Source: a bacterium (GTDB taxonomy: Bacteria > Electryoneota > RPQS01). From it: a stretch of 64,000 nucleotides of DNA. Position numbers and translations under genes: made by a program. Location of the stretch: positions 1-64,000 of the forward strand of contig JABWCQ010000009.1 of assembly GCA_013360195.1 (NCBI GenBank). Reading direction: 5' to 3'. Below are positions 49,994 through 57,658 of this stretch, in pieces. Below the pieces are notes generated by a model that saw only the letters and a program-made list of their open reading frames with translations, had not been told where the DNA came from and did no database searches. Each line of letters starts with the position of its first letter. Within the stretch, counting starts at the first letter, position 1.

Positions 49994-50556
49994 GATTCAA
50001 GTTGAAGTTTAATCAGCCGACCGCCGTCAGCTAAGTTGAGTTCCGAGAGTAATTTACAGCCCAATTCCTCCGGCCAGGCTTCCTGTCTCCATTCGCGCTG
50101 CTTCCAGAACAACATAAATCCACTGTGCTTCAGAAGCGGCCGGGACCATTTCACCAATTGCGGCAGCTCCGTTACTGCCCGGGCCGTCACACAGTCGAAT
50201 TCTCCGCCGGGAGAGTGGACAAGTTCTTCGACCCGCGAACAAATCACCGTAACCCGTTGAGAGAGCTCTGTTTCACGTGAAACACGGCTCAAAAATGCTG
50301 CTTTTCTTGAATTTGACTCCACTAAAGTATATGTCAAATGAGGAGTTAGTAGTGCCAGCGGAATAGCTGGAAACCCACCGCCGCTCCCAATGTCGAGTAC
50401 AGCTCCGCTTTCCGGGAGCAGCTCAAGCCCCGCCAAGGACGGAGCTAAGTGTCTTTCCCGAAGACGGGACCGGTCGGCATGCGATACTAGAGGGATGCCG
50501 GCTTCGGCGATGCGCTTCAGATAATGTTCGAGTTGCTGTTCCTGTTCGGTGGTCAA
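49990..50556 (-). CDS. rsmG: 16S rRNA (guanine527-N7)-methyltransferase RsmG
   Basis: A 188-residue protein with the RsmG SAM motif VLDIGSGGGFPAIPLALL (about 52), preceded by LRERHLAPSLAGLELLP, and FDCVTARAVTELPQLVKWS (about 112). It methylates G527 of 16S rRNA. As in many bacteria it follows mnmG. A perfect parS site lies inside it at codons 91-96, and another sits in the gap before it. It overlaps murQ by GTGA. Confidence 0.93.
   Translation of the reverse strand: MTTEQEQQLEHYLKRIAEAGIPLVSHADRSRLRERHLAPSLAGLELLPESGAVLDIGSGGGFPAIPLALLTPHLTYTLVESNSRKAAFLSRVSRETELSQRVTVICSRVEELVHSPGGEFDCVTARAVTELPQLVKWSRPLLKHSGFMLFWKQREWRQEAWPEELGCKLLSELNLADGGRLIKLQLES
50269..50284. other. parS site 1 (inside rsmG)
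   Basis: TGTTTCACGTGAAACA, an exact match to the canonical ParB-binding parS of Bacillus and most chromosomes. Sixteen exact bases are very unlikely by chance, and a second exact copy lies 439 bases away. Confidence 0.93.
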
Positions 50557-50707
50557 AGGAAACCGCTATTCACAGCTTGTTCACATTTCCGGCAGCGGCT
50601 GGAGTTCAGACTCCCTGTTTCTTGGAGTATGAAAATATACGATTTAATCTGGACTATTGCGACCTATCCTGAGCATTTTCACAAAGTTATCCACCGCCAA
50701 ATGTGGA

Positions 50708-50723
50708 TGTTTCACGTGAAACA
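50708..50723. other. parS site 2 (between mnmG and rsmG)
   Basis: TGTTTCACGTGAAACA again, in the 182-base gap between the rsmG start and mnmG stop. The gap also holds TTATCCACC (50687) and TGTGGATGT (50702), which are near DnaA boxes. parA and parB themselves are not adjacent. Confidence 0.93.
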
Positions 50724-50738
50724 CTCCAAAACAAGAGC

Positions 50739-52607
50739 TTACACATGCCCCAGCTTTTTCATGTGTATGAGCAATGCAGATGTATCCGACGGGCGCACCC
50801 CGGAGATGCGTCCCGCTTGCCCTAAGGTCTTGGGTTTGAAGTAGCTTATCTTCTCGCGAGCTTCGTGAGACATGGAATGTACGGCCCAGAGGTCCATATT
50901 CTCAGGCAGCCGGACCTCTTCCCATCGTCGCACCTGATCAGCCCGGAGCCGCTCTCTTTGGATGTAACCTTCATATTTTACATCCATTTCCACGGCAGCT
51001 AGCAGATCCTCGTCGAGTTCATCTACTTTCCCCGATAGCTGAGGGCTGTCTTTCAGCATCGCAGACAGGTCGGCTTCCGGACGCTTCAGGATGGCGGCGA
51101 AGCGACTGCCTTTGAGCTTAGGATCCGAGAGCAGCCCGGATTCTGCCAGCTCCTCAAGCCGGGTATCGTGCAGGAGGGACGTTATCTGATTAAGCTTTTG
51201 TTTTTTTGCTAAATATGAGTCATACTGCTCGTCGTTTACCAACCCAAGTTCGCGGCCGATTTCAGTCAAACGCAGGTCGGCATTGTCCTGGCGCAAGATC
51301 AGGCGGTGCTCGGCGCGGGAAGTGAACATGCGGTACGGCTCATCCGGTGTCTTGGTGATGAGGTCATCTATTAGGACACCGATGTAGGCCTGATCGCGAC
51401 CAAGCGTCAAACAATTACCGCCGTTTAGTTTCTGAGCAGCGTTTATTCCAGCTATCAGTCCCTGTGCGGCCGCTTCTTCATAGCCGGTCGTGCCGTTGAT
51501 TTGCCCGGCGAAGAAAAGTCCGTCTATCACCTTGGTTTCCAAGGAGTAATGGAGTTGATGAGCGGGGAAGAAGTCATATTCGACCGCGTAACCGGGGCGC
51601 ATCATCTCGGTCTGCTCCAGCCCGGGCACGGTTCTAAGTGCTTCAAATTGAATATCTTCCGGCAAACTCGAACTGAAGCCATTCATGTAGACTTCAAAGG
51701 TGTCCCAGCCCTCTGGCTCTAGGAAGATCTGATGGCGATCCTTATCAGAGAAGCGCACGATCTTGTCTTCAATGGAAGGGCAGTAGCGTGGGCCACGGCC
51801 TGTAATTCGGCCAGAGAATAGCGGGGAGCGATGCAGACCATCGCGCAGGATGTCGTGAGTTTTTGTATTTGTGTAAGTTAAGTGGCAGGCAAGTTGATTA
51901 AAGACGGCTTTGGGCGAGCGCACGGAGAACGGGACGATGCGACCGTCGCCGGGCTGGTGCTCGCAACGGGCGTAGTCAATCGTGCGGCCGTCGAGGCGCG
52001 GGGGGGTGCCTGTCTTCAGCCGGCCTACCTCAAAGCCCTGTTTCATCAGCATTTCCGAGAGTCCGAGCGAAGGGGCTTCGCCTATCCGCCCGCCCGGGAG
52101 CTGCCAATCCCCCATGTGCAGTAACCCATTCAGAAAGGTCCCGGCGCAAAGCACGGCGGCGCGGCATTCTATACGCTGTCCACTGTGGGCGATGCAGGCC
52201 GAAAGTCGCCCGCCTGTTGTCTCGAAGTCTATGATTGTATTTTGTTTGAGATCAAGATTTCGCTGTGATTCAAGCGTTTTGCGGGCTTCGCGAGCATAGA
52301 GAACTCTATCGCACTGCGCACGCGGCGACCAAACGGCCGGGCCCTTCGAGCGATTGAGCATCCGAAACTGCACCGTTGCCAGATCGGCGAGCCTGCCCAT
52401 TTCGCCACCGAGCGCATCTATCTCCTTGACTAATTGGCCTTTAGCAAGTCCGCCGATGGCCGGATTGCAGGACATTTGGCCAATCGTCTGGAGATTCTGC
52501 GTCACGAGACAAGTGCGAAAGCCCATCCGGGAAGTGGCCAGAGCGGCCTCAATCCCGGCATGTCCGCCGCCGATCACGACGACATCATAAATATGTGTAA
52601 TAGCCAT
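50739..52607 (-). CDS. mnmG: tRNA uridine 5-carboxymethylaminomethyl modification enzyme MnmG (GidA)
   Basis: A 622-residue protein, full length. FAD-binding start VVIGGGHAGIEAALATSRMG, then QMSCNPAIGGLAKGQLVKEIDALGG (in parts), TGTFLNGLLHMGD-like region, RLKTGTPPRLDGRTID and the C-terminal MnmE-interacting domain. With MnmE, encoded 10 kb away at 62178, it adds the cmnm5 group to U34 of several tRNAs. ATG 52605-52607 starts it. A predicted small RNA lies divergently upstream. Confidence 0.96.
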   Translation of the reverse strand: MAITHIYDVVVIGGGHAGIEAALATSRMGFRTCLVTQNLQTIGQMSCNPAIGGLAKGQLVKEIDALGGEMGRLADLATVQFRMLNRSKGPAVWSPRAQCDRVLYAREARKTLESQRNLDLKQNTIIDFETTGGRLSACIAHSGQRIECRAAVLCAGTFLNGLLHMGDWQLPGGRIGEAPSLGLSEMLMKQGFEVGRLKTGTPPRLDGRTIDYARCEHQPGDGRIVPFSVRSPKAVFNQLACHLTYTNTKTHDILRDGLHRSPLFSGRITGRGPRYCPSIEDKIVRFSDKDRHQIFLEPEGWDTFEVYMNGFSSSLPEDIQFEALRTVPGLEQTEMMRPGYAVEYDFFPAHQLHYSLETKVIDGLFFAGQINGTTGYEEAAAQGLIAGINAAQKLNGGNCLTLGRDQAYIGVLIDDLITKTPDEPYRMFTSRAEHRLILRQDNADLRLTEIGRELGLVNDEQYDSYLAKKQKLNQITSLLHDTRLEELAESGLLSDPKLKGSRFAAILKRPEADLSAMLKDSPQLSGKVDELDEDLLAAVEMDVKYEGYIQRERLRADQVRRWEEVRLPENMDLWAVHSMSHEAREKISYFKPKTLGQAGRISGVRPSDTSALLIHMKKLGHV

Positions 52608-52760
52608 CCGTTTCTCTTGCTAAGTCGAGTACAATGAGTTGTTTGAGTTGAATTTGCCACTTGTTTGGCGGATTTTCTTTGCTTTGCAGTGTTTTGCTAA
52701 GTTGAGTGCAGAGAGTGATTTAACAGGGTGTTGACGATCTCGGCAATCTTTATCAGCAAT

Positions 52761-52789
52761 TTGCTTTTCTCTTGACCTGTTCGTATATT
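52761..52789 (+). promoter_or_regulatory. Promoter of the candidate small RNA
   Basis: TTGCTT (52761-52766), a 17-base spacer, TATATT (52784-52789) on the plus strand. Transcription would start near 52796 and meet the hairpin terminator about 60 bases on. Confidence 0.45.
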
Positions 52790-52795
52790 CAACCA

Positions 52796-52855
52796 ATCCA
52801 GTTCATCTGGAGGTGGAAGGCGAGAGCCTTTGGAGCCCCGAAAGGGGCTTTTTTT
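52796..52855 (+). ncRNA. Candidate structured small RNA with three hairpins
   Basis: Within about 60 bases there are three hairpins: CCAG-TTCAT-CTGG (52798-52810), AAGGC-GAGA-GCCTT (52817-52830) and AGCCCC-GAAA-GGGGCT (52834-52849) followed by seven T. The last two have GNRA tetraloops. The T-run is on the plus strand, so the DUF3800 gene on the minus strand cannot own it. A promoter lies just upstream. GGAGGTG between hairpins 1 and 2 could pair with the anti-Shine-Dalgarno of 16S rRNA. A short peptide starting at GTG 52813 is an alternative reading, but it runs into the DUF3800 gene. Confidence 0.45.
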
Positions 52856-53651
52856 ATGGAAGTATTTTCGCGCCCCAACCTAATGTTTTGCCAGAAGCGT
52901 TTCGAAGATATTTCTTGGATTCAAGAATATCTGCTATCTTGGCTCCGAAGGCATTACTTACAGTGGTATTGCTTTTACTACTTTTGGTCAATGTGTTCTT
53001 GAATGAAGGGTGAGCAAGGAGATCTGCGAGTTGAAGTCCAGCGATATTATTGTCCTTTTTCTTCACCTTCAGTTGTGAGCTACTCAAAGTACGCTGAATC
53101 TTGTCAGCTCCCACGTAGTCTGTCCCTGTATTGAACAGCAAGTTGAAAGACTTCTTCAACCGCATATCCTCTTTCCCACCTCGCGACTCAGCCATCACAT
53201 CTCCTTGTTGGCCGCGGCGATCAAGCCATAAGACATATCTCTCTGCTAACACAGCAAGACAGTAGTGATATGGATCAAAACGCCACGTCCGGTATCTTTC
53301 AACGTGTTCTACCTTATCTATAACTACTGTTGCGACTTGATAATCCGCTGTCAACAAGAAGTCTAACAATGTCGCATTAAACTTTTCGCGCAATTCGTCA
53401 TTGCGTAATGACTCAAAAGGTCGAACTCCGTTCACAAGCTCTTTTCGATGCAAAACAATTGGAGAATCGGGATGGTGGTGATTCCCAAAGAATTGTTGTT
53501 TCAGAGATTCGAGCTGTGGATGAACAAACTCGCTCACGTGATCAAGGTCAATGATCACACCGGTCAAGCTAAGATATCGATGGCGCTCATCATCAAGCGA
53601 ATGCAGTCCTGGGTCACCGACCTCATCTATATACATCCGGTATTTGCTCAT
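52854..53651 (-). CDS. DUF3800 family protein
   Basis: A 265-residue protein. It opens KYRMYIDEVGDPGLHSL and ends with a QLADLLAHPSFKNTL-type helix, the two ends of the RNase H-like DUF3800 fold (conserved Asp/Glu in YIDE and Asp in QLAD). The family is scattered and often found near mobile or defence genes; its activity is unproven. The stop TAA overlaps the T-run of the candidate small RNA terminator. Confidence 0.85.
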   Translation of the reverse strand: MSKYRMYIDEVGDPGLHSLDDERHRYLSLTGVIIDLDHVSEFVHPQLESLKQQFFGNHHHPDSPIVLHRKELVNGVRPFESLRNDELREKFNATLLDFLLTADYQVATVVIDKVEHVERYRTWRFDPYHYCLAVLAERYVLWLDRRGQQGDVMAESRGGKEDMRLKKSFNLLFNTGTDYVGADKIQRTLSSSQLKVKKKDNNIAGLQLADLLAHPSFKNTLTKSSKSNTTVSNAFGAKIADILESKKYLRNASGKTLGWGAKILP

Positions 53652-53761
53652 ATGAAATGAGTTCGCAATTCCCTATTTGTTTGACGAGATCCTTTACTTC
53701 GCCGAGCCTTCGTTCAGGATGACAACACGTTTGGGCGATTGTATTTCGCTTGGGTGCTTGA

Positions 53762-53794
53762 CCCCCCTTAGTCCCCCCATAGGAATGGGGGGAA
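53762..53794. repeat. C-rich palindromic element, intergenic (copy B)
   Basis: CCCCCC TTAG TCCCCCC, spacer ATAGGAAT, GGGGGG AAA. It is the intergenic form of the element found inside murQ (49401) and mnmE (63401). Just before it, 53696-53727 resembles a TTCGCC..AGCC..CGTTCAG.ATGAC sequence also seen at 20258-20287. Confidence 0.7.
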
Positions 53795-53803
53795 ATCAAA
53801 AAC

Positions 53804-54178
53804 TCATTTTCTTGTATTTGCTCTCTTTGTCGGAGAGCTTTTCTTTTTTGCGGCGGCGCGGTTGGCTGCTTCGACGGCGAGCATGCCTAATTCGCGAAGC
53901 GCGTCGTCATCTTCCAAATCCTCAGAAGACAAGGAGTAATAATGCATACGCATCTCGGGTTTGTCGTCGAACGGTGCGAATTGTTCCATCTTCCGCGACT
54001 CAAAGCGGGCGCGGTTCTGTTCATCCCCCTTCAGATAGACCGTCTCTCCATCTGTGAGTGCGAACATGCGGCCATTCAAATAGAAGCCCGCGCCGCCGAA
54101 CATCCTCTTTACATTGATTTTGCCAAGTAACGAGAGGCGATCGGTGTAGTAGTCGAGGATGTCTTGGTTGAGGGACAT
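53804..54178 (-). CDS. TfoX/Sxy N-terminal domain protein
   Basis: A 124-residue protein. The TfoX N-terminal fold is clear: VKRMFGGAGFYLNGRMFALTDGETVYLK and FAPF with YYSLSSEDLEDDDALRELGMLAVEAA. In Haemophilus the longer Sxy activates competence genes; these short stand-alone forms are not proven regulators. A Lys/Ala-rich tail (NRAAAKKKSSPTKRANTRK) could bind nucleic acid. Confidence 0.88.
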   Translation of the reverse strand: MSLNQDILDYYTDRLSLLGKINVKRMFGGAGFYLNGRMFALTDGETVYLKGDEQNRARFESRKMEQFAPFDDKPEMRMHYYSLSSEDLEDDDALRELGMLAVEAANRAAAKKKSSPTKRANTRK

Positions 54179-54267
54179 GAGCGGAAAGTCAGAAGTATGA
54201 AGTCAGAAATCAGAAATGATTCCGGCGGGGAATCGCTTCGCTTAATCCCCGCTCGGCGAAATCGAAT

Positions 54268-54283
54268 TGCTCCACGTGAAACA
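54268..54283. other. Degenerate parS-like site
   Basis: TGCTCCACGTGAAACA, 14 of 16 matches to parS and still with the central CACGTG. It lies between genes, 3.5 kb from the perfect sites. ParB often tolerates such changes. Confidence 0.5.
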
Positions 54284-54306
54284 CCGGCGTGGACGCTGGA
54301 CCCTGC
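54282..54306. repeat. Dispersed GGGTCCAGC repeat, copy 4 (inverted)
   Basis: Read on the minus strand: GCAGGGTCCAGC then GTCCACGCCGGTG. It matches copies 1-3 apart from a 2-base gap after GCA, and overlaps the degenerate parS by two bases. Confidence 0.5.
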
Positions 54307-54337
54307 GACGCTGGCGCGAACGCAATAAAGTATCGGA

Positions 54338-54826
54338 TCAATGCACGTGCCGAACGCCGCGCTTCGCAAACCAGTAGTTGATCGGCAGCGCAGCAATGAA
54401 ACCCGCGACAAGCGCGAGCAGCATGCCGATCCAGAAGATGCCATCGGTCAAGTGCGCTTCCATCACGCCCGGTGTGTAGAATTCCGTCAATACCATCGCG
54501 GCTTCCATCACCAGAATACTCAAACCCTCGACAATCAAGACTTTCTTCGCCGCTTCCCCCAAGCTCATCCCTTGCTTCATCCACGGCACAATGCCCAAGG
54601 CAAAGCCGCCGATGAATCCCATAATCACCGCAAGCACAAAGGATGGGATATTTCCCAAATGCAGCGCGGTTGAGATAATCATGCCCAATACTTCACCGAG
54701 ACCGCAGCCAAGCAGACAATGAAGCGTAGCGCTAATTGCGAATGGCCAGACATTTTCGCTCGTCTGTTCTTTTGCCTCCGCAGCGTGCGCGTGGCCGTGA
54801 TGATGCTGATGATGTTCGTGATCCAA
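54338..54826 (-). CDS. DUF4396 membrane protein with His-rich N-terminus
   Basis: A 162-residue protein. The first 15 residues are mostly His (MDHEHHQHHHGHAHA), a likely metal-binding tail. Four membrane helices follow in the DUF4396 pattern: FAISATLHCLLGCGLGEVLGM, ALGIVPWMKQG, SILVMEAAMV and IAALPINYWFAKRG. The TLHC..GCGxGE motif holds His, Cys and Glu that could bind a metal. It lies 69 bases after cstA. Function unknown; metal transport or sensing is a reasonable guess. Confidence 0.8.
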   Translation of the reverse strand: MDHEHHQHHHGHAHAAEAKEQTSENVWPFAISATLHCLLGCGLGEVLGMIISTALHLGNIPSFVLAVIMGFIGGFALGIVPWMKQGMSLGEAAKKVLIVEGLSILVMEAAMVLTEFYTPGVMEAHLTDGIFWIGMLLALVAGFIAALPINYWFAKRGVRHVH

Positions 54827-54861
54827 TTTGCTTCTCCCTGTAGAAATGGATTATTAATCGC

Positions 54862-54881
54862 GGGCACAGCATGCTGTGCCC
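54862..54881. repeat. Perfect 20-bp palindrome with REP-like flanks
   Basis: GGGCACAGCATGCTGTGCCC, preceded by AATCGC. The same ATCGCGGGC lead opens the GGGCGGA hairpin 43 bases away at 54906, so both appear to be variants of one hairpin family. Confidence 0.6.
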
Positions 54882-54895
54882 TTGCGACGCCGCAC

Positions 54896-56647
54896 TCATC
54901 CTGCTATCGCGGGCGGAACGCCTTCCGCCCCTACACCTGAATCTTCCCGATTGGTTAGCACCTTGACCGCTTCCCATAGCAGCATTACTGCGAGCACAAT
55001 TAACAAGAGCGCGACCCACGGCACGAAATTGCTCGGCAGCGCGAAGCCCGCTGCGCTGACAAATCCTCGAGAAACATATTGTAACAGGGCCCAGCCGCTC
55101 ATGATGTACATGATGAGGGTGGGGATTCCCGCAATGGGCCAAACCCATTTTGCTTTGTAGGTGCGATGGAGCCAAACCGTTATCCCCAACAAACCAATCG
55201 CGGCGAGCAATTGATTGCTGGCTCCAAACAACGGCCAGAAGACGCGCCAACTCGGAATCACATTGCCGTTCGCATCCACGGCGGTCTGCATGACGAAGAA
55301 GAGCGGAATGAAGGCCGTTAACGCGGTCGCTGCATATCTCCCGAAGGTGTTTTGCCAGCCGAACAGCTCCTGCAGAATGTAACGACCGAGCCGCGTGCAC
55401 ACATCGAGCGTGTCATAGACGAAGGTCGTGAAGGCCATCAATCCGAACAGGACTCCGAAGCTCGCCGGAATGCCGAAGACTTCCATGAAACGGCCGAGTC
55501 CGAGCGCATAGATAAAATTGGGCTTGCCGCCGAGTCCGCTGACGGCTTCTTTCGAGAGAATCATTACACACGCAAGGGAGACCACGGCCACCATCGCTTC
55601 GAGCAGCATCGAGCCGTAGCCGACCTTCTTCGCATCCAGTTCGTTCTGCAACTGTTTCGAGCTGGTGCCCGAGGCAATAATCGAGTGAAACCCCGAACAC
55701 GCGCCGCACGCGACCGTTATGAACAGAACCGGAAACAACGTGGCGACACCTGCGCCCTGCGGAATACTCCAGCCGATGAAGGCTGGATATTCAATATCGC
55801 TTCCGCTGAAGAGCACGCCGGCGGCTCCGGCAATCAACGCCGCGAAGAGAAAGAACCCGCCCAAGTGTCCCCGCGGCTGAAGCAAAATCCACATCGGCAC
55901 AATCGCGGCGATGAAACAATATATAAGGAGAGCGACGACCCAGACTTTTTGCGCAGCTAGGTCGGAGATTCCGAACCAGCCGGCGATGTCAAGGGGAAGA
56001 TATTGGCCGAACCAGATGGCCGCGCCGACCATCGGCAGAAAGATGAGCGTCGTCGCAAGCAGCGAGAGTTTCGTCCAACGCAAGATGAACGCCATGGCAA
56101 TCGGCAGCGCGAGATAGAGCACGCTTGACGTGGCGATGCCCGCACCCCGCACGGTCTGACCGTTTTCGAGGGTGATGTTGCCAACAAAACTCGCGGCCAC
56201 GATGTCGGTGAACGCGACAATGATATAGATGAGCGCAATCCAAACGAACGAAAGAAAGAGCAGATAGCTGCGGCGCGTCATGTGCTCGCGGACAACCTCG
56301 GCGATGGAGCGGGCTTTGTGCCGAATCGAGGCGACGAGCGAACCGAAATCATGAATGCCGCCGATAAAAATCGCGCCGAGCAAAATCCATAATAATGTGG
56401 GCAGCCAGCCGAACATCATGCCCGCGACAATCGGACCAACGATTGGACCTGCGGCGGCGATGGCCGAGAAGTGCTGGCTCATCAGGAAGCGCCAGTCAAT
56501 CGGATCGTAGTCCACGCCGTCATTCAACTCGACTGCCGGTGTTTTCTTGTTTCCATCCAACCTCAACAGACGCGCGAGCAGATTGCCGTAGGTTTTGTAG
56601 GCAATCACAAGGAGCAGCGCGCTGGATAGGACGATGGTGAGGAGCAA
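54896..56647 (-). CDS. cstA: Carbon starvation protein A family transporter
   Basis: A 583-residue protein with about 16 membrane helices. Family landmarks are FSAIAAAGPIVGPIVAG, GAIFIGGIHDFGSL, SIAEVVREH and CSGFHSIIASGTSSKQL. CstA proteins are peptide or pyruvate transporters induced by carbon starvation and move substrate across the inner membrane. The last residues (GVGAEGVPPAIAG) and stop codon are written by a GGGCGGA hairpin repeat, so the native C-terminus was probably altered by insertion. It is followed by the DUF4396 gene. Confidence 0.92.
   Translation of the reverse strand: MLLTIVLSSALLLVIAYKTYGNLLARLLRLDGNKKTPAVELNDGVDYDPIDWRFLMSQHFSAIAAAGPIVGPIVAGMMFGWLPTLLWILLGAIFIGGIHDFGSLVASIRHKARSIAEVVREHMTRRSYLLFLSFVWIALIYIIVAFTDIVAASFVGNITLENGQTVRGAGIATSSVLYLALPIAMAFILRWTKLSLLATTLIFLPMVGAAIWFGQYLPLDIAGWFGISDLAAQKVWVVALLIYCFIAAIVPMWILLQPRGHLGGFFLFAALIAGAAGVLFSGSDIEYPAFIGWSIPQGAGVATLFPVLFITVACGACSGFHSIIASGTSSKQLQNELDAKKVGYGSMLLEAMVAVVSLACVMILSKEAVSGLGGKPNFIYALGLGRFMEVFGIPASFGVLFGLMAFTTFVYDTLDVCTRLGRYILQELFGWQNTFGRYAATALTAFIPLFFVMQTAVDANGNVIPSWRVFWPLFGASNQLLAAIGLLGITVWLHRTYKAKWVWPIAGIPTLIMYIMSGWALLQYVSRGFVSAAGFALPSNFVPWVALLLIVLAVMLLWEAVKVLTNREDSGVGAEGVPPAIAG
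54906..54934. repeat. GGGCGGA hairpin, copy 2 (at the end of cstA)
   Basis: ATCGC then stem GGGCGGAA, loop CGCC, stem TTCCGCCC, then CTAC. It is the reverse-orientation copy of 44561-44587 with a compensated stem pair. It encodes the last residues of CstA. Confidence 0.65.
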
Positions 56648-56664
56648 AATGGAAAATGGAAATA

Positions 56665-57636
56665 CTATGCGACTTTGATTACAACTTTGCCTCTTGCGTG
56701 TCCGGTTTCGAGATAGCGAATGGCGTCGGGGACTTCGGAGAGCGGATACGTCTTTTCAACGACCGGGCGGACTTTGCCAGATTCGATGAGCTCTTTGACG
56801 GCACTGAGTCTGCCCTTATCAGGTTTCGAGGCCACCATCGTCATCTTCCTGCCGCTGAACATGGAATGGAGCGGCGCCAGAAACATCGCATCGAGAAGCA
56901 GTCTGTTGCCACCGCCGGCCATGGCATAAATTCCGTTTGGTGCAAGCGACCGTTTGAAGTCGCTGATGGGATAGTAGCCGTTGACGCAGAAGATGGCGTC
57001 GTATTGTTTGCCGCTCTTGGTGAAATTCTCTTTGGTGTAGTCAATGACGTAATCTGCACCGAGCGAGCGCGACTGTTCGAGGTTGCGCGTGCTGCAGACG
57101 GCGGTGACTTCAGCTCCCAACGCTTTGGCGATTTGCACGGCGAACGTTCCGACTCCGCCGGCGGCGCCGTTGACCAAGACTTTTTGTCCCGGCTGAACTT
57201 TGGCAACATCGCGCAAACCATAATAGGCAGTCACGGACGCCAAGGGAACAGCGGCGGCCTCTTCAAAGCTGAGATTCTTCGGCTTGGCGACAAGATATTT
57301 TTCGCGCGCGCACTTGTACTCGGCAAATCCGCCCAAGTTTTCATCGAACACGTCGCCGAAGACTTCATCGCCGACTTTGAACTCCCGCACGTTCCTGCCG
57401 ATCGCTTCAACAGTGCCTGCGACGTCGCCGCCGAGAATATTGATTTTAGGTTTTGTGAAGCCCATCATGAACCGCACCAAGAACGGGTCGGCGCGCAAGA
57501 GATGCCAATCGGCGGCATTCACCGAAGACGCGTGAACCTTGATTAAGACTTCGTCGTCCTTCGGCGTCGGCGTGGGGACGTCTTCATATTTCAGAACGTC
57601 GGGGGAGCCGTATTGAGAGAAGGTGATGGCTTTCAT
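56665..57636 (-). CDS. Zinc-independent MDR-family NAD(P)-dependent oxidoreductase (quinone oxidoreductase-like)
   Basis: A 323-residue medium-chain dehydrogenase/reductase. The N-terminal GroES-like part begins MKAITFSQYGSPDVLKYEDVP (in parts). The nucleotide site is VLVNGAAGGVGTFAVQIAKALGAEV (about 148), and it has DYTKENFTKSGKQYD downstream. The Cys and His zinc ligands of alcohol dehydrogenases are missing, so it belongs with NADPH:quinone reductases. Cytosolic; the substrate is unknown. Confidence 0.9.
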   Translation of the reverse strand: MKAITFSQYGSPDVLKYEDVPTPTPKDDEVLIKVHASSVNAADWHLLRADPFLVRFMMGFTKPKINILGGDVAGTVEAIGRNVREFKVGDEVFGDVFDENLGGFAEYKCAREKYLVAKPKNLSFEEAAAVPLASVTAYYGLRDVAKVQPGQKVLVNGAAGGVGTFAVQIAKALGAEVTAVCSTRNLEQSRSLGADYVIDYTKENFTKSGKQYDAIFCVNGYYPISDFKRSLAPNGIYAMAGGGNRLLLDAMFLAPLHSMFSGRKMTMVASKPDKGRLSAVKELIESGKVRPVVEKTYPLSEVPDAIRYLETGHARGKVVIKVA

Positions 57637-57658
57637 AGAACATTAAATAAAAAACGAA

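Noticed and set aside
52608-52760. oriC upstream of mnmG, as in Escherichia coli
   Set aside because: I find no DnaA-box-like sequences there; the only candidates are near 41.2 kb and in the mnmG-rsmG gap.
20258-53727. A TTCGCC-AGCC-CGTTCAG-ATGAC sequence at 20258-20287 and 53696-53727 as a paired attachment site
   Set aside because: The copies are imperfect and 33 kb apart, with housekeeping genes between. This type of sequence is a common dispersed repeat in many genomes, so an integration event is not supported.
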